23,881 nt of DNA, from IMG/VR virus record IMGVR_UViG_3300030419_001947, positions 1 to 23,881 of that record, one strand, 5' to 3'. The stretch is from a virus. The position numbers were made by a program, and so were the translations under genes. Positions 1-8,338 of this stretch are shown piece by piece; the stretch's first letter is position 1; each line of letters begins with the position of its first letter. A model generated the notes under the pieces. The model was given only the letters and a program-made list of their open reading frames with translations, ran no database searches and was not told the DNA's origin.

Positions 1-2651
1 TTAGCTACTGCTGTCTGGCTGATATCAATGGTGAACTCGTGTTGGTACATAACATTGCCGTTGCCTGGCACAACCATTGCTTCAATCGTCAGGTCTTTAA
101 GCTTGGGGGTGTTGGTTGCTGTACTGCCACGAAGCAGATGAACTCTCATACCTATGTTAATTGCACTGACCCCGGCATTAGACGCAAAAGTATTAGCAGT
201 AGTAGCCGATGTAAAGTTTCCAAGCGCAGTAGTAGTTCTAGCTGCATTATCAGTACCATACTCTATAGCTATATACTCATCTGATGCCGATGAATTAAGG
301 TCATCAGCATTAACGTGTCCTCGTAGCCATGCCTTCGATTCGTGAGGCATTCCAAGGTCTATATATGGTAAGTCCAGATAGCCAACAACATTGTCGGAAT
401 CGTCCTCTCGCTTAATAGATATACCAGACCGAGGATTTACATTAGGCTCACCTAAGAACTTGGCATTGGACACATCAGTCCCTGTTCTAATCGCATAGTG
501 TAATCGTGGCGTACCGTCATCGTCGCCGCTGAAATCAATCCATTCAATAGGCTGATTAGCTGTAGTATTCTGTGTCATATGGTGCCACCCAAAATTATTG
601 TGGGCTAACACCCTGGACTTCGTAGAACCTGAATGACCACCAACTGACATGTACAGGAAGTCACCTGCACTTTTCATCCAGCTGACAGCCCCCATCATGT
701 CTGACGGAACACTGTCTCCTGAGTTTAGACCGAAGCCGTTTTCTATTAATCTTCTGTCTCCCTGTACAGTCAGCTTGTATATGGATGCTGGGGACGAATC
801 ACCGACGCCCTGCGCTATCCAGATAGAGCCGTTATGGATTGTCATCCTCCTACCATTGTCACCATGGCCTGTCATAGGGAATATCAGTTGGTAATCCCAG
901 TCAGTCCCAGATGGATCAACAACATATATTCCTTCATAAGTTGCTACATATATCTTTAGTATCCTATCGATATCAGGATATGCACATATTCCAAGCGGGC
1001 CATCGTTTGAACTAATACGCACGTTCTGATCGACCCATTTCATATTCTCGTCAACATCAGATGTTGAATAGAACCTTATAACTTTACCTACTTCATCCCA
1101 TACCGCAGCTACTAACTCGTCCCCCAGGGTAAGAAGTAATCCTGCATCTATATCTTCATTAGCTGTAACTACGTTTGACAGTAGTGAGTGTTGTATGTCT
1201 TTCATTACCGTTACAACAGAATCGTCAGCATGTGGAGATGCTGCCGTTGCTTTAGTTGTACCGTTATATCCTCGTATTACAGTTAAATTATTTGTTGCTA
1301 TAGCTGTAATATGCATCTGCTCATCATTAACTAATATAGTGTCATGTACGGATAACTCAGCTGCTGAATCTACAGCTACAGTCGTGCTATCTTCAATCGC
1401 TCCGTTTATGAGAGTCATTTTCGTCTGGCTAGTCGGTATTCCTGTCCACGTAGCTCCATCAGTTGACGTGGATATGACATGGCTTTTTCCTTGTATTCCA
1501 AGAGCGATCAGTTTATTTTTGTGAGGAATCATATCCAATCCAACTACCTCAGTAGCCGTCGTTCCAGTAACAGGAACCGCCACCATGACATGATTGCCCC
1601 CACTTACTGTCCAAGACATAGTTGTGCTGACCCCGCTTGCGGTCTCATGGCTAGAACCAAATCGAAAATCTCCACTACCAGACCCTGTATTACCATTTGA
1701 GACCTGTGTCTGCCCTGCTCCCACAGTTAGAGAGTGAGTATCATCAGTGGTTACATAATCAATAACGATATCTCCAGCCACAGTTGTGGCAGTTAAGTCT
1801 GCTGTATGAGAGGCTCCAGAACTACTATCGTATTCTTTTACTATCGTTCTAATGGGACTACCTATATCTGCATTTTTAAAATCAAATACTTGTATAGCCA
1901 TTTTTCTAGAAGTTGCAGCCGTGCCTACAATATTTGCTGTACCTACAGGGGGATTAATTAAGTACCAGACGTTTATACCAGCGTTACCTCCAGACTGCGA
2001 CTCTGCAAGAGTTAAGGGAATTTCATCATAAGTAATACTAGAGGGTTCCTTTCCCGATAGTACTACAAGAAGCCTCAAATTATTGTCAGCTATTGTATGA
2101 CTGAGAGTAATTGTAGTTCCATTAGTTGTTATTACTGCTTCCGCTTCACTCACCATGGTAAGCACAGTGTCCATAATAGTCCCACCGTTTTCCCATGTAA
2201 GGGTATTTCCTGAAACAGGGTCTTCTTCTGCACCTGTGTACTGTCTGTTCAGTAACGTGGTGGAGGTTCCGTCTTCCCACATACCATTCAGTTCGCCTAG
2301 AAAATTAGCTGATGCCCTTATGACTTCAAGCCCGGTATGTGTACTATCCTCAGATTGAATAGGAAGATAGACGGCATCCATCCACCTGGTGTCGCATGTA
2401 CTGTCCCAGAAACGTCGATATTCTTTAGCTTCAAATGCAGCATCTGAGTTAATTCGATAGCGCCCAAACCCATATGTCATGTTGGGATGGATAAATGTTT
2501 CGTATGGACTTACGTCTTGAGGTCGAGTTCTACCTGTCTGCCTGATCGGTTGAACAAATTGACGGACTGGACGAGAAACCATCTTGGTTCCGTCTTCGCT
2601 CGCTTTGAGGGCGTAAGTCTGACTGTTGAGTCTAATGTCGAGTCCAGCCAT
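1..2651 (-). CDS. Large tail (nozzle-like) virion protein, 3' end cut by window
   Basis: An open frame runs from an ATG at 2651 to the left window edge without a stop, giving at least 883 residues; the C-terminus is missing. It begins MAGLDIRLNSQTYALK, 8 nt after the adaptor-like gene ends, with GGTGA upstream as a weak ribosome site. The sequence is rich in Thr, Ser, Gly and Val throughout, as in all-beta virion proteins. Around residues 420-480 is a block with ILVNDEQMHITAI followed by LTVIRGYNGTT, a small beta module I recall from many phage structural proteins. Later segments such as GIYVVDPSGTDWDYQL and FLYMSVGGHSG look like propeller blades. Size and position just after an adaptor-like gene suggest a T7 gp12-like nozzle. 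A fibre or another tail-spike protein is possible. Being a virion protein is firm; the nozzle role is inference. Confidence 0.75.
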   Translation of the reverse strand, partial: MAGLDIRLNSQTYALKASEDGTKMVSRPVRQFVQPIRQTGRTRPQDVSPYETFIHPNMTYGFGRYRINSDAAFEAKEYRRFWDSTCDTRWMDAVYLPIQSEDSTHTGLEVIRASANFLGELNGMWEDGTSTTLLNRQYTGAEEDPVSGNTLTWENGGTIMDTVLTMVSEAEAVITTNGTTITLSHTIADNNLRLLVVLSGKEPSSITYDEIPLTLAESQSGGNAGINVWYLINPPVGTANIVGTAATSRKMAIQVFDFKNADIGSPIRTIVKEYDSSSGASHTADLTATTVAGDIVIDYVTTDDTHSLTVGAGQTQVSNGNTGSGSGDFRFGSSHETASGVSTTMSWTVSGGNHVMVAVPVTGTTATEVVGLDMIPHKNKLIALGIQGKSHVISTSTDGATWTGIPTSQTKMTLINGAIEDSTTVAVDSAAELSVHDTILVNDEQMHITAIATNNLTVIRGYNGTTKATAASPHADDSVVTVMKDIQHSLLSNVVTANEDIDAGLLLTLGDELVAAVWDEVGKVIRFYSTSDVDENMKWVDQNVRISSNDGPLGICAYPDIDRILKIYVATYEGIYVVDPSGTDWDYQLIFPMTGHGDNGRRMTIHNGSIWIAQGVGDSSPASIYKLTVQGDRRLIENGFGLNSGDSVPSDMMGAVSWMKSAGDFLYMSVGGHSGSTKSRVLAHNNFGWHHMTQNTTANQPIEWIDFSGDDDGTPRLHYAIRTGTDVSNAKFLGEPNVNPRSGISIKREDDSDNVVGYLDLPYIDLGMPHESKAWLRGHVNADDLNSSASDEYIAIEYGTDNAARTTTALGNFTSATTANTFASNAGVSAINIGMRVHLLRGSTATNTPKLKDLTIEAMVVPGNGNVMYQHEFTIDISQTAVA

Positions 2652-2659
2652 TTCACCGC

Positions 2660-4009
2660 CTAATAAGCCATGCTAGGGGCTTTAAAACGTGGGCGTGGTA
2701 CTCTGAGTCCTACTGCTCCACTTTCAATAGCCTTGTTGTACTCCGCTTCGTATTGCCGTGCCATCGTAAACCAGTAACTATCTGGTATTCCCATCGACAT
2801 CTCATCCGCAATCATCTGGCGTACCTTATTGTATAGAGGTTCCAGTAGTTCTCCATCTATCTCGACGGTACTGGCATCGCTCGATACTGATGATAGCAAG
2901 TCTGTACCTACAATCCTTAACCTATGGTGTGATGGCAAGTTACCTGTGAATCGTAGTGTTCCCCCGGTGGACGCACCATCTGCGGGTGGAACTATGTCCC
3001 AGTTAGTGATCGGAGTGTATGGTCTATCAAGTGCTTCTGACTGTCCGAGTGTAAGGAATACTTCATCAACATACACTGCTAGAATCGCTCCCGATGTAAC
3101 AGATATACCAACTACAGTTGCAGTATCATCTTGAGTAAGAATCACACTACCTTTCAGCAACTCCCAACCAGTTCCACCGTGAGTCTCTGACTGAACTGTG
3201 CCATCTATAGTTAATGAAACACGACTTGCTACTGTGCAATAGACCCATGCACTCACGTTTGCTTCCATTCCCTGTGTAGCTACCGCTGTGTAAGTCGAGG
3301 ATGTAGAGTCAAAAGTTTGAACAAGCGTAGTCAGAGTATTAAGGGCAACTGCTAACCGTGCTGAATTGTTTCCTGATAGTACGGCATAGTTGGTAGGAGA
3401 ACTTGTCTGTTCCTCCTGGTTTACTGATGAAGTTCCACTACCTGTACTGGTGACACTCCAATTTTCTGGGGTAGTAGCATTAGTCCAGTTCTCAAATGAG
3501 CCGTTGACTAACAGATTCTCTGCATCTGTCTGCGCTTCATATCTTTCACCAAGATATATTCGGTTTACCTTCCTAATGGTTGAAGGTATCTCATATGTGA
3601 ACTGCCTGTTTCCTGTAACTAAGGTTTCAACATCACGGACGATACCTATCTGAGGCCATACTATTTGCCTGGCACGGTTGTATGCTCTCATCACATTGTT
3701 CGGCGGTACTGGCATCAATTCATATGTTGAATCCGCACCATCAGTACCAGCGCCCCAAGCCTTTGAAACTGTAAGAGTTCCACTGGACTGAGCATAGTCT
3801 GTGATACGCCTGTACTGACCGTCTCTGTTGTTACTTGTAACTATGGCAAACCAGTTACCATTGAAGTAATCATCAGCTGAATAGAGATCAGTTAAACCTG
3901 TATCTATAAGAGAAGTGTTGGCTGCGACATTTGTAGTCGTCGTGCCAGTAACCAGACCAAAAGGTCTGACTATCTCTTGTCTCATAGTTTCCCAGGATGT
4001 GGTTCCCAC
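2660..4009 (-). CDS. Collar/head-tail adaptor-like virion protein with inserted carbohydrate-binding-like domain
   Basis: 449 aa. It starts at a GTG that shares one base with the stop of the preceding gene (TAGTG), implying translational coupling. Residues 1-160 hold a beta segment with DDYFNGNWFAIVTS and GQYRRITDY, a pattern I recall from phage collar or adaptor proteins, then the helix MRAYNRARQIVWPQ. Residues about 165-322 look like a separate jelly-roll module: NLLVNGSFENW at its start, then VSAWVYCTVASRVSLTIDG, then AVYVDEVFLTLG at its end, the layout of family 4/9-type carbohydrate-binding domains. The C-terminus returns to helices (PLYNKVRQMIADEMSMG, MARQYEAEYNKAIESG). I infer a connector protein beneath the portal with a sugar-binding domain inserted between connector halves. 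The adaptor role is moderately supported. The CBM-like call rests on motif pattern only. Confidence 0.7.
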   Translation of the reverse strand: MGTTSWETMRQEIVRPFGLVTGTTTTNVAANTSLIDTGLTDLYSADDYFNGNWFAIVTSNNRDGQYRRITDYAQSSGTLTVSKAWGAGTDGADSTYELMPVPPNNVMRAYNRARQIVWPQIGIVRDVETLVTGNRQFTYEIPSTIRKVNRIYLGERYEAQTDAENLLVNGSFENWTNATTPENWSVTSTGSGTSSVNQEEQTSSPTNYAVLSGNNSARLAVALNTLTTLVQTFDSTSSTYTAVATQGMEANVSAWVYCTVASRVSLTIDGTVQSETHGGTGWELLKGSVILTQDDTATVVGISVTSGAILAVYVDEVFLTLGQSEALDRPYTPITNWDIVPPADGASTGGTLRFTGNLPSHHRLRIVGTDLLSSVSSDASTVEIDGELLEPLYNKVRQMIADEMSMGIPDSYWFTMARQYEAEYNKAIESGAVGLRVPRPRFKAPSMAY

Positions 4010-4218
4010 TATTTAGCCTCAATAAAATCTGGGGTTATCTCTCCAGCACCGTTAGCCTTCTGGCCTTCCAATTCCTCGATGCGCTTTTGCATCATCTCTC
4101 TCTGTACTCTCTCGCTTACTATGCGATTAAGTTCGTTCTGAGCCTGTGGCATCCTGCGAAAGAGTTCCGCAAAGTCTGCATCTATAACCTGGATTTGTTC
4201 CTGTTGTTCCTGTGTCAT
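4009..4218 (-). CDS. Small helical hypothetical protein
   Basis: 69 aa, strongly polar and Glu/Gln-rich, starting MTQEQQEQIQVIDADF. Residues about 30-55 (NRIVSERVQREMMQKRIEEL) have heptad-like spacing and should form an amphipathic helix or coiled coil. Its ATG shares one base with the stop of the gene before it (TAATG), and its own TAG shares one base with the GTG of the adaptor-like gene, so it sits in a translationally coupled string. I do not recognise a family. Position between fibre and adaptor suggests a small tail-assembly chaperone or minor virion component. That is inference only. Confidence 0.75.
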   Translation of the reverse strand: MTQEQQEQIQVIDADFAELFRRMPQAQNELNRIVSERVQREMMQKRIEELEGQKANGAGEITPDFIEAK

Positions 4219-4478
4219 TATGTTGCCGCCGTGAATGTTTTAGGTGTTGGCACAGCAGCTTTATTCTGTTGCTTGTTAGCATTAGCGACGATTCTAGTTG
4301 CGAGATAATTAACCATTAATGATTGCCATTCGGCATCAGTATTAACTGGGTCACCGTCACCTGATGTCATTTCTGTCTCATAAGCAAGGGCAAGTACCCT
4401 TGTCGCAGAGTCAATAGCAACCGTCTTAGTTACTCCCCCCTCTACACTAATAGATAAAATGCAATCACCTGTTGCCAC
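4218..4478 (-). CDS. Small hypothetical virion-module protein
   Basis: 86 aa. The start is a GTG at 4478 chosen because a perfect AGGAGG lies 6 nt upstream (4485-4490), inside the end of the fibre gene; the two genes overlap by 14 nt. The protein begins MATGDCILSISVEGG with an alternating beta pattern (KTVAIDSATRVLALAYE), then a helix (WQSLMVNYLATRIVANAN) and a Lys/Ala/Pro tail. No family is recognised. Placement directly after the fibre suggests a fibre-associated or fibre-assembly factor, but the sequence does not prove it. Confidence 0.8.
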   Translation of the reverse strand: MATGDCILSISVEGGVTKTVAIDSATRVLALAYETEMTSGDGDPVNTDAEWQSLMVNYLATRIVANANKQQNKAAVPTPKTFTAAT

Positions 4479-6588
4479 CTTTAACCTCCTGTAATTCTTG
4501 TCTTAATTCCTGTATTGCTTTAACTAAAGTTGGAACGAGATGCTGGTATTCAACTTGGAACATTCCATGAACATCACACTCAAGCCCTGCCATACAATTT
4601 GTACAGTCTCTTCCACCACCTTGGTCGTTGATAATCCAAGGAGCAACCTTCACAGTTTCTTGAGCCAACATCCCAACGTATTTTCCTCTGTAGTTTTTCC
4701 CATATTTAATAGTGTCTGTTGGGTCATCCCATCCAAAATCAACTACGTTAAGTTCATCAATTAAATTAAGAGCATCTATAGACGTAGACTCGATGTCAGT
4801 TTTAAGTCGTGCATCAGATGAAGTAGTAATAGAGGTGTTGCCTATATACAACGTACTTGCACCCGAACCATTTGTTGCATTGTCTATAAGGTTATTTGTT
4901 GAATCAGATGGCCCGATGATTACACCGTCATCAAGCCTTGCTTTTCCTGAGTCCACCCATAAAGCATAGTTAGCTGTATCCCCTTCTGTTGGGGCATTTT
5001 CTATATATACAGTACTGCCTCTTGTAATAGTATCCCCACTATCTGTAATACCCGGCTCATCGACATATAGACTTGTTATAAGAGGAATAGTTTGGGACTC
5101 ACCTTGGGTAGTAACAGTTCCACCTGTTCCAGTACCTATGACACAATGAGCATACCAATAGATAGTTGAATCTGTTGTTCTTTCTGTTGCAACTAAGTCA
5201 TATCCAATACCAAGACCGTATAAAATTTGATTGTCGTTTTTCTGAGTATGTGACCCCATGAATCTAGCAGCATAGGTTGACGCACCTGAATGATAAAAGG
5301 AAAATCTTTGGGCTGAACCAATATGGTTGATACTATCCCCTGTGTTGAGTGTAAAGGCATAGTCAGTATTATCTCTTGCTATCACCCAATCTGTATCTGT
5401 TGTTGCACCATTTACAGTATTTGATGTGCCACCACCAAAGTGGATGGAAGTGTCTTCTGCTCCACCATCTCCAAGAATTAAGTCTGGAGTTGTACCTCTT
5501 ACATTTATGTCACCATAAGTAGTGATTGCACCATCTAATCTTGTGATGCCAGAGTCTACCCATAATCCATAGGTATCACCACCACCTATATACACACCGT
5601 AATCATTCGTACCAGCAGTCTGATTATCAATGTACAGTCCATAGTTATTGGTAACCACAGCATCAGTACCACCAGAAGTATCTACAGTATTAGAACCGAT
5701 ATGTAATCCAGCCATACCTGTAATGGTTGCTGCCGAACCTCCAGCCTGTGCAGTCACATTTGCCTTCGTATAAAGTCCTCGTAACCCAAGAGTGTTTGTC
5801 CAGTTCTGGGTATTAGCGGTACTTATGTTAGCAACAAAATATCCACCATAAACAGCCGATGTATAAGCAGCCGATGTTTTATGCCAGTACAGGTCATTAA
5901 TCTGTGCATATCTGGCATTGTTATCACCAATAACCGAAGGGGTTTGCACGTTCCTGATATTGATAGTTGAATCAGGAACAACTCCTACACCCACATTTGT
6001 ACCTAACTGCACATCTTGAGCAAACGTCACCCCACCGCCATCTGCGATAGTCATCGCCAAATCACCATCGGTATAGTCGATGGTTGCTACTTCAAGGGAG
6101 CCAGTGATCTCTACACCAGATGCGTGAGTTTCTAGTTTTTTAGAGTTGCTATGGTAAAGTTCCACAGCACCACTATTAGTAAATGTAGCCATTGATGCCC
6201 CACCATGAGTCTGTATTTCTACAGCAGCAGCATTGGACGAGAGTATTAAGTTACCTGTACCTACATCTCTAACATAGCTATTACTTCCGTCATGGAATAA
6301 AACAAGATCATCGCCAGTACCCATGTAAAAGTAAGTAGAATCTGGAAACTTTAGAGAATTGGCACTCTCATCCCAAAGCATATACTTACCAGATGCCGCC
6401 CCATAGAAAGTAACATCATGTCCAGTATCATCAACTCCAACGGTTAACGCACCAGTAACAGTCAGCGTAGACCCATCAAAGGTCAAATTCGATTCGCCCT
6501 GAATCTGAGTGGCGTCAGTAAACGTGGCAACTTCGTTATTGCCTCCGTCTCCGACTAATCCAACTCTTCCTCCGGGAACGATAATCAT
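4465..6588 (-). CDS. Tail fibre with C-terminal S74 (endosialidase-type) intramolecular chaperone
   Basis: 707 aa. The ATG follows the previous stop directly (TAGATG), with GGAAGG upstream. The N-terminus (GGNNEVATFTDATQIQGES, LTFDGSTLTVTGALTVG) and the long repetitive beta shaft, including NYGLYIDNQTAG, DYGVYIGGGDTYGLWVDSG and NYALWVDSGKARLDDG, are typical of trimeric marine-phage fibres. Residues 591-596 read SDARLK, the S74 autocleavage signature; Ser591 and Lys596 have the i, i+5 spacing of the known Ser-Lys dyad. The domain continues with YVGMLAQETVKVAP and ends in the coiled coil LVKAIQELRQELQEVK. In this family the chaperone drives trimer folding and then cuts itself off, leaving a mature shaft of about 590 residues. 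Residues 662-674 add Cys-x2-Cys-x5-Cys-x2-His inside the chaperone domain, which is unusual. Receptor binding is the expected role. Confidence 0.93.
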   Translation of the reverse strand: MIIVPGGRVGLVGDGGNNEVATFTDATQIQGESNLTFDGSTLTVTGALTVGVDDTGHDVTFYGAASGKYMLWDESANSLKFPDSTYFYMGTGDDLVLFHDGSNSYVRDVGTGNLILSSNAAAVEIQTHGGASMATFTNSGAVELYHSNSKKLETHASGVEITGSLEVATIDYTDGDLAMTIADGGGVTFAQDVQLGTNVGVGVVPDSTINIRNVQTPSVIGDNNARYAQINDLYWHKTSAAYTSAVYGGYFVANISTANTQNWTNTLGLRGLYTKANVTAQAGGSAATITGMAGLHIGSNTVDTSGGTDAVVTNNYGLYIDNQTAGTNDYGVYIGGGDTYGLWVDSGITRLDGAITTYGDINVRGTTPDLILGDGGAEDTSIHFGGGTSNTVNGATTDTDWVIARDNTDYAFTLNTGDSINHIGSAQRFSFYHSGASTYAARFMGSHTQKNDNQILYGLGIGYDLVATERTTDSTIYWYAHCVIGTGTGGTVTTQGESQTIPLITSLYVDEPGITDSGDTITRGSTVYIENAPTEGDTANYALWVDSGKARLDDGVIIGPSDSTNNLIDNATNGSGASTLYIGNTSITTSSDARLKTDIESTSIDALNLIDELNVVDFGWDDPTDTIKYGKNYRGKYVGMLAQETVKVAPWIINDQGGGRDCTNCMAGLECDVHGMFQVEYQHLVPTLVKAIQELRQELQEVKGGNR

Positions 6589-6924
6589 CTAGGAAACCTT
6601 CCCAAGTATGACGTCTACCTCGACATTGTAGAAATGTCCTCGTAGTTCAGCATCAGTACTTGTATCTCGTATGAATTCCATGGTCGAAAATTCTGATTCA
6701 CCCAAATATACTACATCACCGCTACCTATTAATTGACCCTCTGATCCTGTTGGACTTGTGCCATCTCCTCTTGCTCGTACAGCAGCTGATTCAATGGTGC
6801 CGACAAAGCTTCTGGCCCCGGTAGGTATTGTTGTAATAAGAGCCGACCCCATACCAAGTATGGTTACAGCTGAGTCACTTATAGTTCCTGATGTGTAATC
6901 GAGTGCCTGTGGTTGCCTTGCCAT
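6589..6924 (-). CDS. Small beta-rich virion protein
   Basis: 111 aa, starting MARQPQALDYTSGTISDS. AAGGAG lies 6 nt before the ATG and overlaps the stop of the preceding gene. The pattern AVTILGMGSALITTIPTGA then SFVGTIESAAVRARGDGTSP, followed by VVYLGESEFSTMEFIRD and YNVEVDVILGKVS, is a compact all-beta protein without signal peptide or membrane segment. Its stop touches the ATG of the fibre gene, so the two are probably made together. A fibre-base, neck or head-decoration role would fit. I do not recognise a named family with confidence. Confidence 0.8.
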   Translation of the reverse strand: MARQPQALDYTSGTISDSAVTILGMGSALITTIPTGARSFVGTIESAAVRARGDGTSPTGSEGQLIGSGDVVYLGESEFSTMEFIRDTSTDAELRGHFYNVEVDVILGKVS

Positions 6925-6927
6925 AAC

Positions 6928-7497
6928 TTACTCCTTCTCTTCAGGCTCTGTCCTGTAATGACCAATTGGTGCCGCAACTGAGTTCTCCTCATTCGGCATC
7001 GGCAAATGATCTAAGGCGCCCTCTCTAACATTGTGTACATGTGCATCACCTTTAAAGTCTGGGATAATCATACGCCATTGGTCTTCAATTGGCATCAAGA
7101 CCGCAGCTGGTATATGACCGCCCCACTTCTTGTACATCTTTTCAAGCCATACCTGGTGTGCGTACTCCGTATCGTAGTCCGTATTAAGAAGCTGAGTTAT
7201 TGCTGAAGCGTAAGCCTTCTTAAACTGTGACGTATCGTGCTTTGTACCATGTCCATTATGCTTGTCTGGGTGACAGGCCGCAATACTATCAACAAGAAAA
7301 CTGGCGACATCCTCAATTGAATCGCCCATGGCTATCAGGTTATCTGTACCGTTGCCTATGGGTACATGATGGACATGCCCTTCCTTGGTCTCAAAAGAAA
7401 CATATGCGTATGGCGACCTATACCCCCGCTCGTTAATCTTTGCAATAAGAGGCACAAACGAGGGATGGTACTTATTATCTTTATTGTCTTCAGACAT
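6928..7497 (-). CDS. Hypothetical virion-module protein, His-rich
   Basis: 189 aa starting MSEDNKDNKYHPSFVPL. Composition is notable for many histidines, with clusters EGHVHHVPIGNG, CHPDKHNGHGTKHDTS and DAHVHNV, and an acidic C-terminus (TEPEEKE). The middle (FKKAYASAITQLL, EYAHQVWLEKMYKKWGGH) is helical. No known catalytic motif is certain; the His clusters could bind metal or be structural. The ATG at 7497 has no clear ribosome site within 15 nt, although two purine-rich blocks (ACGGAGGG, TGGGAGGG) lie further upstream. Its stop overlaps the Shine-Dalgarno of the next gene. It lies among capsid and tail genes, so a minor virion or assembly role is likely. Function unknown. Confidence 0.75.
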   Translation of the reverse strand: MSEDNKDNKYHPSFVPLIAKINERGYRSPYAYVSFETKEGHVHHVPIGNGTDNLIAMGDSIEDVASFLVDSIAACHPDKHNGHGTKHDTSQFKKAYASAITQLLNTDYDTEYAHQVWLEKMYKKWGGHIPAAVLMPIEDQWRMIIPDFKGDAHVHNVREGALDHLPMPNEENSVAAPIGHYRTEPEEKE

Positions 7498-7571
7498 CGC
7501 TATATGTGACCGAGAGAGCCTATCTGACCCTCCCAGTCACCCTCCGTTGACCTTTCCCATAGGGAACCCCC
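7498..7571 (-). promoter_or_regulatory. 74-nt intergenic leader with stop-codon-overlapping inverted repeat
   Basis: One of only two internal gaps of more than 70 nt in the minus-strand operon. A 6-bp inverted repeat (CCCATA...TATGGG, plus-strand 7556-7561 and 7573-7578, 11-nt loop) covers the stop codon of the upstream 247-aa gene; a smaller alternative hairpin TTCCC-TAT-GGGAA lies inside it. No T-run follows, so it is not a standard terminator. The leader is purine-rich on the transcript and holds ACGGAGGG and TGGGAGGG with no good ATG nearby. An in-frame ATG 63 nt upstream of the next gene meets a TGA after seven codons. Possible mRNA processing, pausing or translational control; weak evidence. 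Confidence 0.35.
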
Positions 7572-8315
7572 TTATGGGTTAATGGTTAGATTAACGTATC
7601 CATAGTCCGTTGTGACTGGAGCAATGAGTGAAGCTACACCAATAGTCTCCTCATTTTCATTACTACCGTCTCGGTCTAGAGGCTCACCTGATCCTGCGGT
7701 GTTGTCAGAAACCCTGACATGATTGCCTATAACAAAAGCTACGTCACAGAGTACTGCTGCTGGCCCCCATGTTTGAAGCCAACCGTAGTCATCGTCGTCG
7801 AAGTCTGTTGGGGCTACACCTACGGCATGGCCTGTAGCAGTAGTTGGATACACAATGAAGTCCTTATAAGGATTCTTTGCAAGACCCGCTATTGTCGCAG
7901 CCTCAAAAGCAACAGCAATTGCATCACCGTCGTACAGATTTATGGCTCCACTACCGCTACTGTCAATAGCGTCATGTTGCCTAATCTTGTAGTTATGGCC
8001 TTGTCCTGTACCATCGTTTATATATAAATACCCATCAGCATACTGGTCTTCAGTTACCGCGGTACCACCTACTGTTACGGTTACACTTTTATCTCCGACT
8101 GAAGCAGTGTTAGTTGCTAAGTCCATGTCGTGATTTGCTACCCCGACAGCACTTTGGCAGATTGCTCCAGCAGTTTGCGCTCCGTCGGTTTGTCCATAGT
8201 AGAAAACTCTACTGTCAGGCAAAACCATTCTTGTTCCGAAAGGGTGAAGCTTTGTTGTGCCAGTGACTTTCTCATCACCATAATCACCCCATATTGTTCC
8301 ATACGTGAGTGCCAT
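7572..8315 (-). CDS. Beta-rich virion structural protein
   Basis: 247 aa starting MALTYGTIWGDYGDEKV. GAGGT before the ATG serves as ribosome site. The middle reads SVTVTVGGTAVTEDQYADG then YLYINDGTGQGHNYKIRQH, then KNPYKDFIVYPTTATGHAVG and DYGWLQTWGPAAVLCDV. I recall this combination (a NPY..vvhPTTAT segment followed by a WLQTwG..avL segment) from conserved structural proteins of marine phages, usually lacking a precise assignment. Hydrophobic strands alternate throughout with no membrane segment. It lies a few genes after the major capsid protein, so a head decoration, head-tail joining or tail role is possible. Virion identity is moderately sure; the exact role is unknown. Confidence 0.85.
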   Translation of the reverse strand: MALTYGTIWGDYGDEKVTGTTKLHPFGTRMVLPDSRVFYYGQTDGAQTAGAICQSAVGVANHDMDLATNTASVGDKSVTVTVGGTAVTEDQYADGYLYINDGTGQGHNYKIRQHDAIDSSGSGAINLYDGDAIAVAFEAATIAGLAKNPYKDFIVYPTTATGHAVGVAPTDFDDDDYGWLQTWGPAAVLCDVAFVIGNHVRVSDNTAGSGEPLDRDGSNENEETIGVASLIAPVTTDYGYVNLTINP

Positions 8316-8338
8316 TTTAATACCTCAATGTCACTAAA

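Noticed and set aside
4465-6588. Shaft repeats of the fibre as a CRISPR or DNA repeat array
   Set aside because: The repeats are protein-level beta motifs of variable spacing, not regular direct DNA repeats with spacers.
7556-7578. Inverted repeat as a transcription terminator
   Set aside because: No T-run on either strand follows the stem, and the operon continues immediately.
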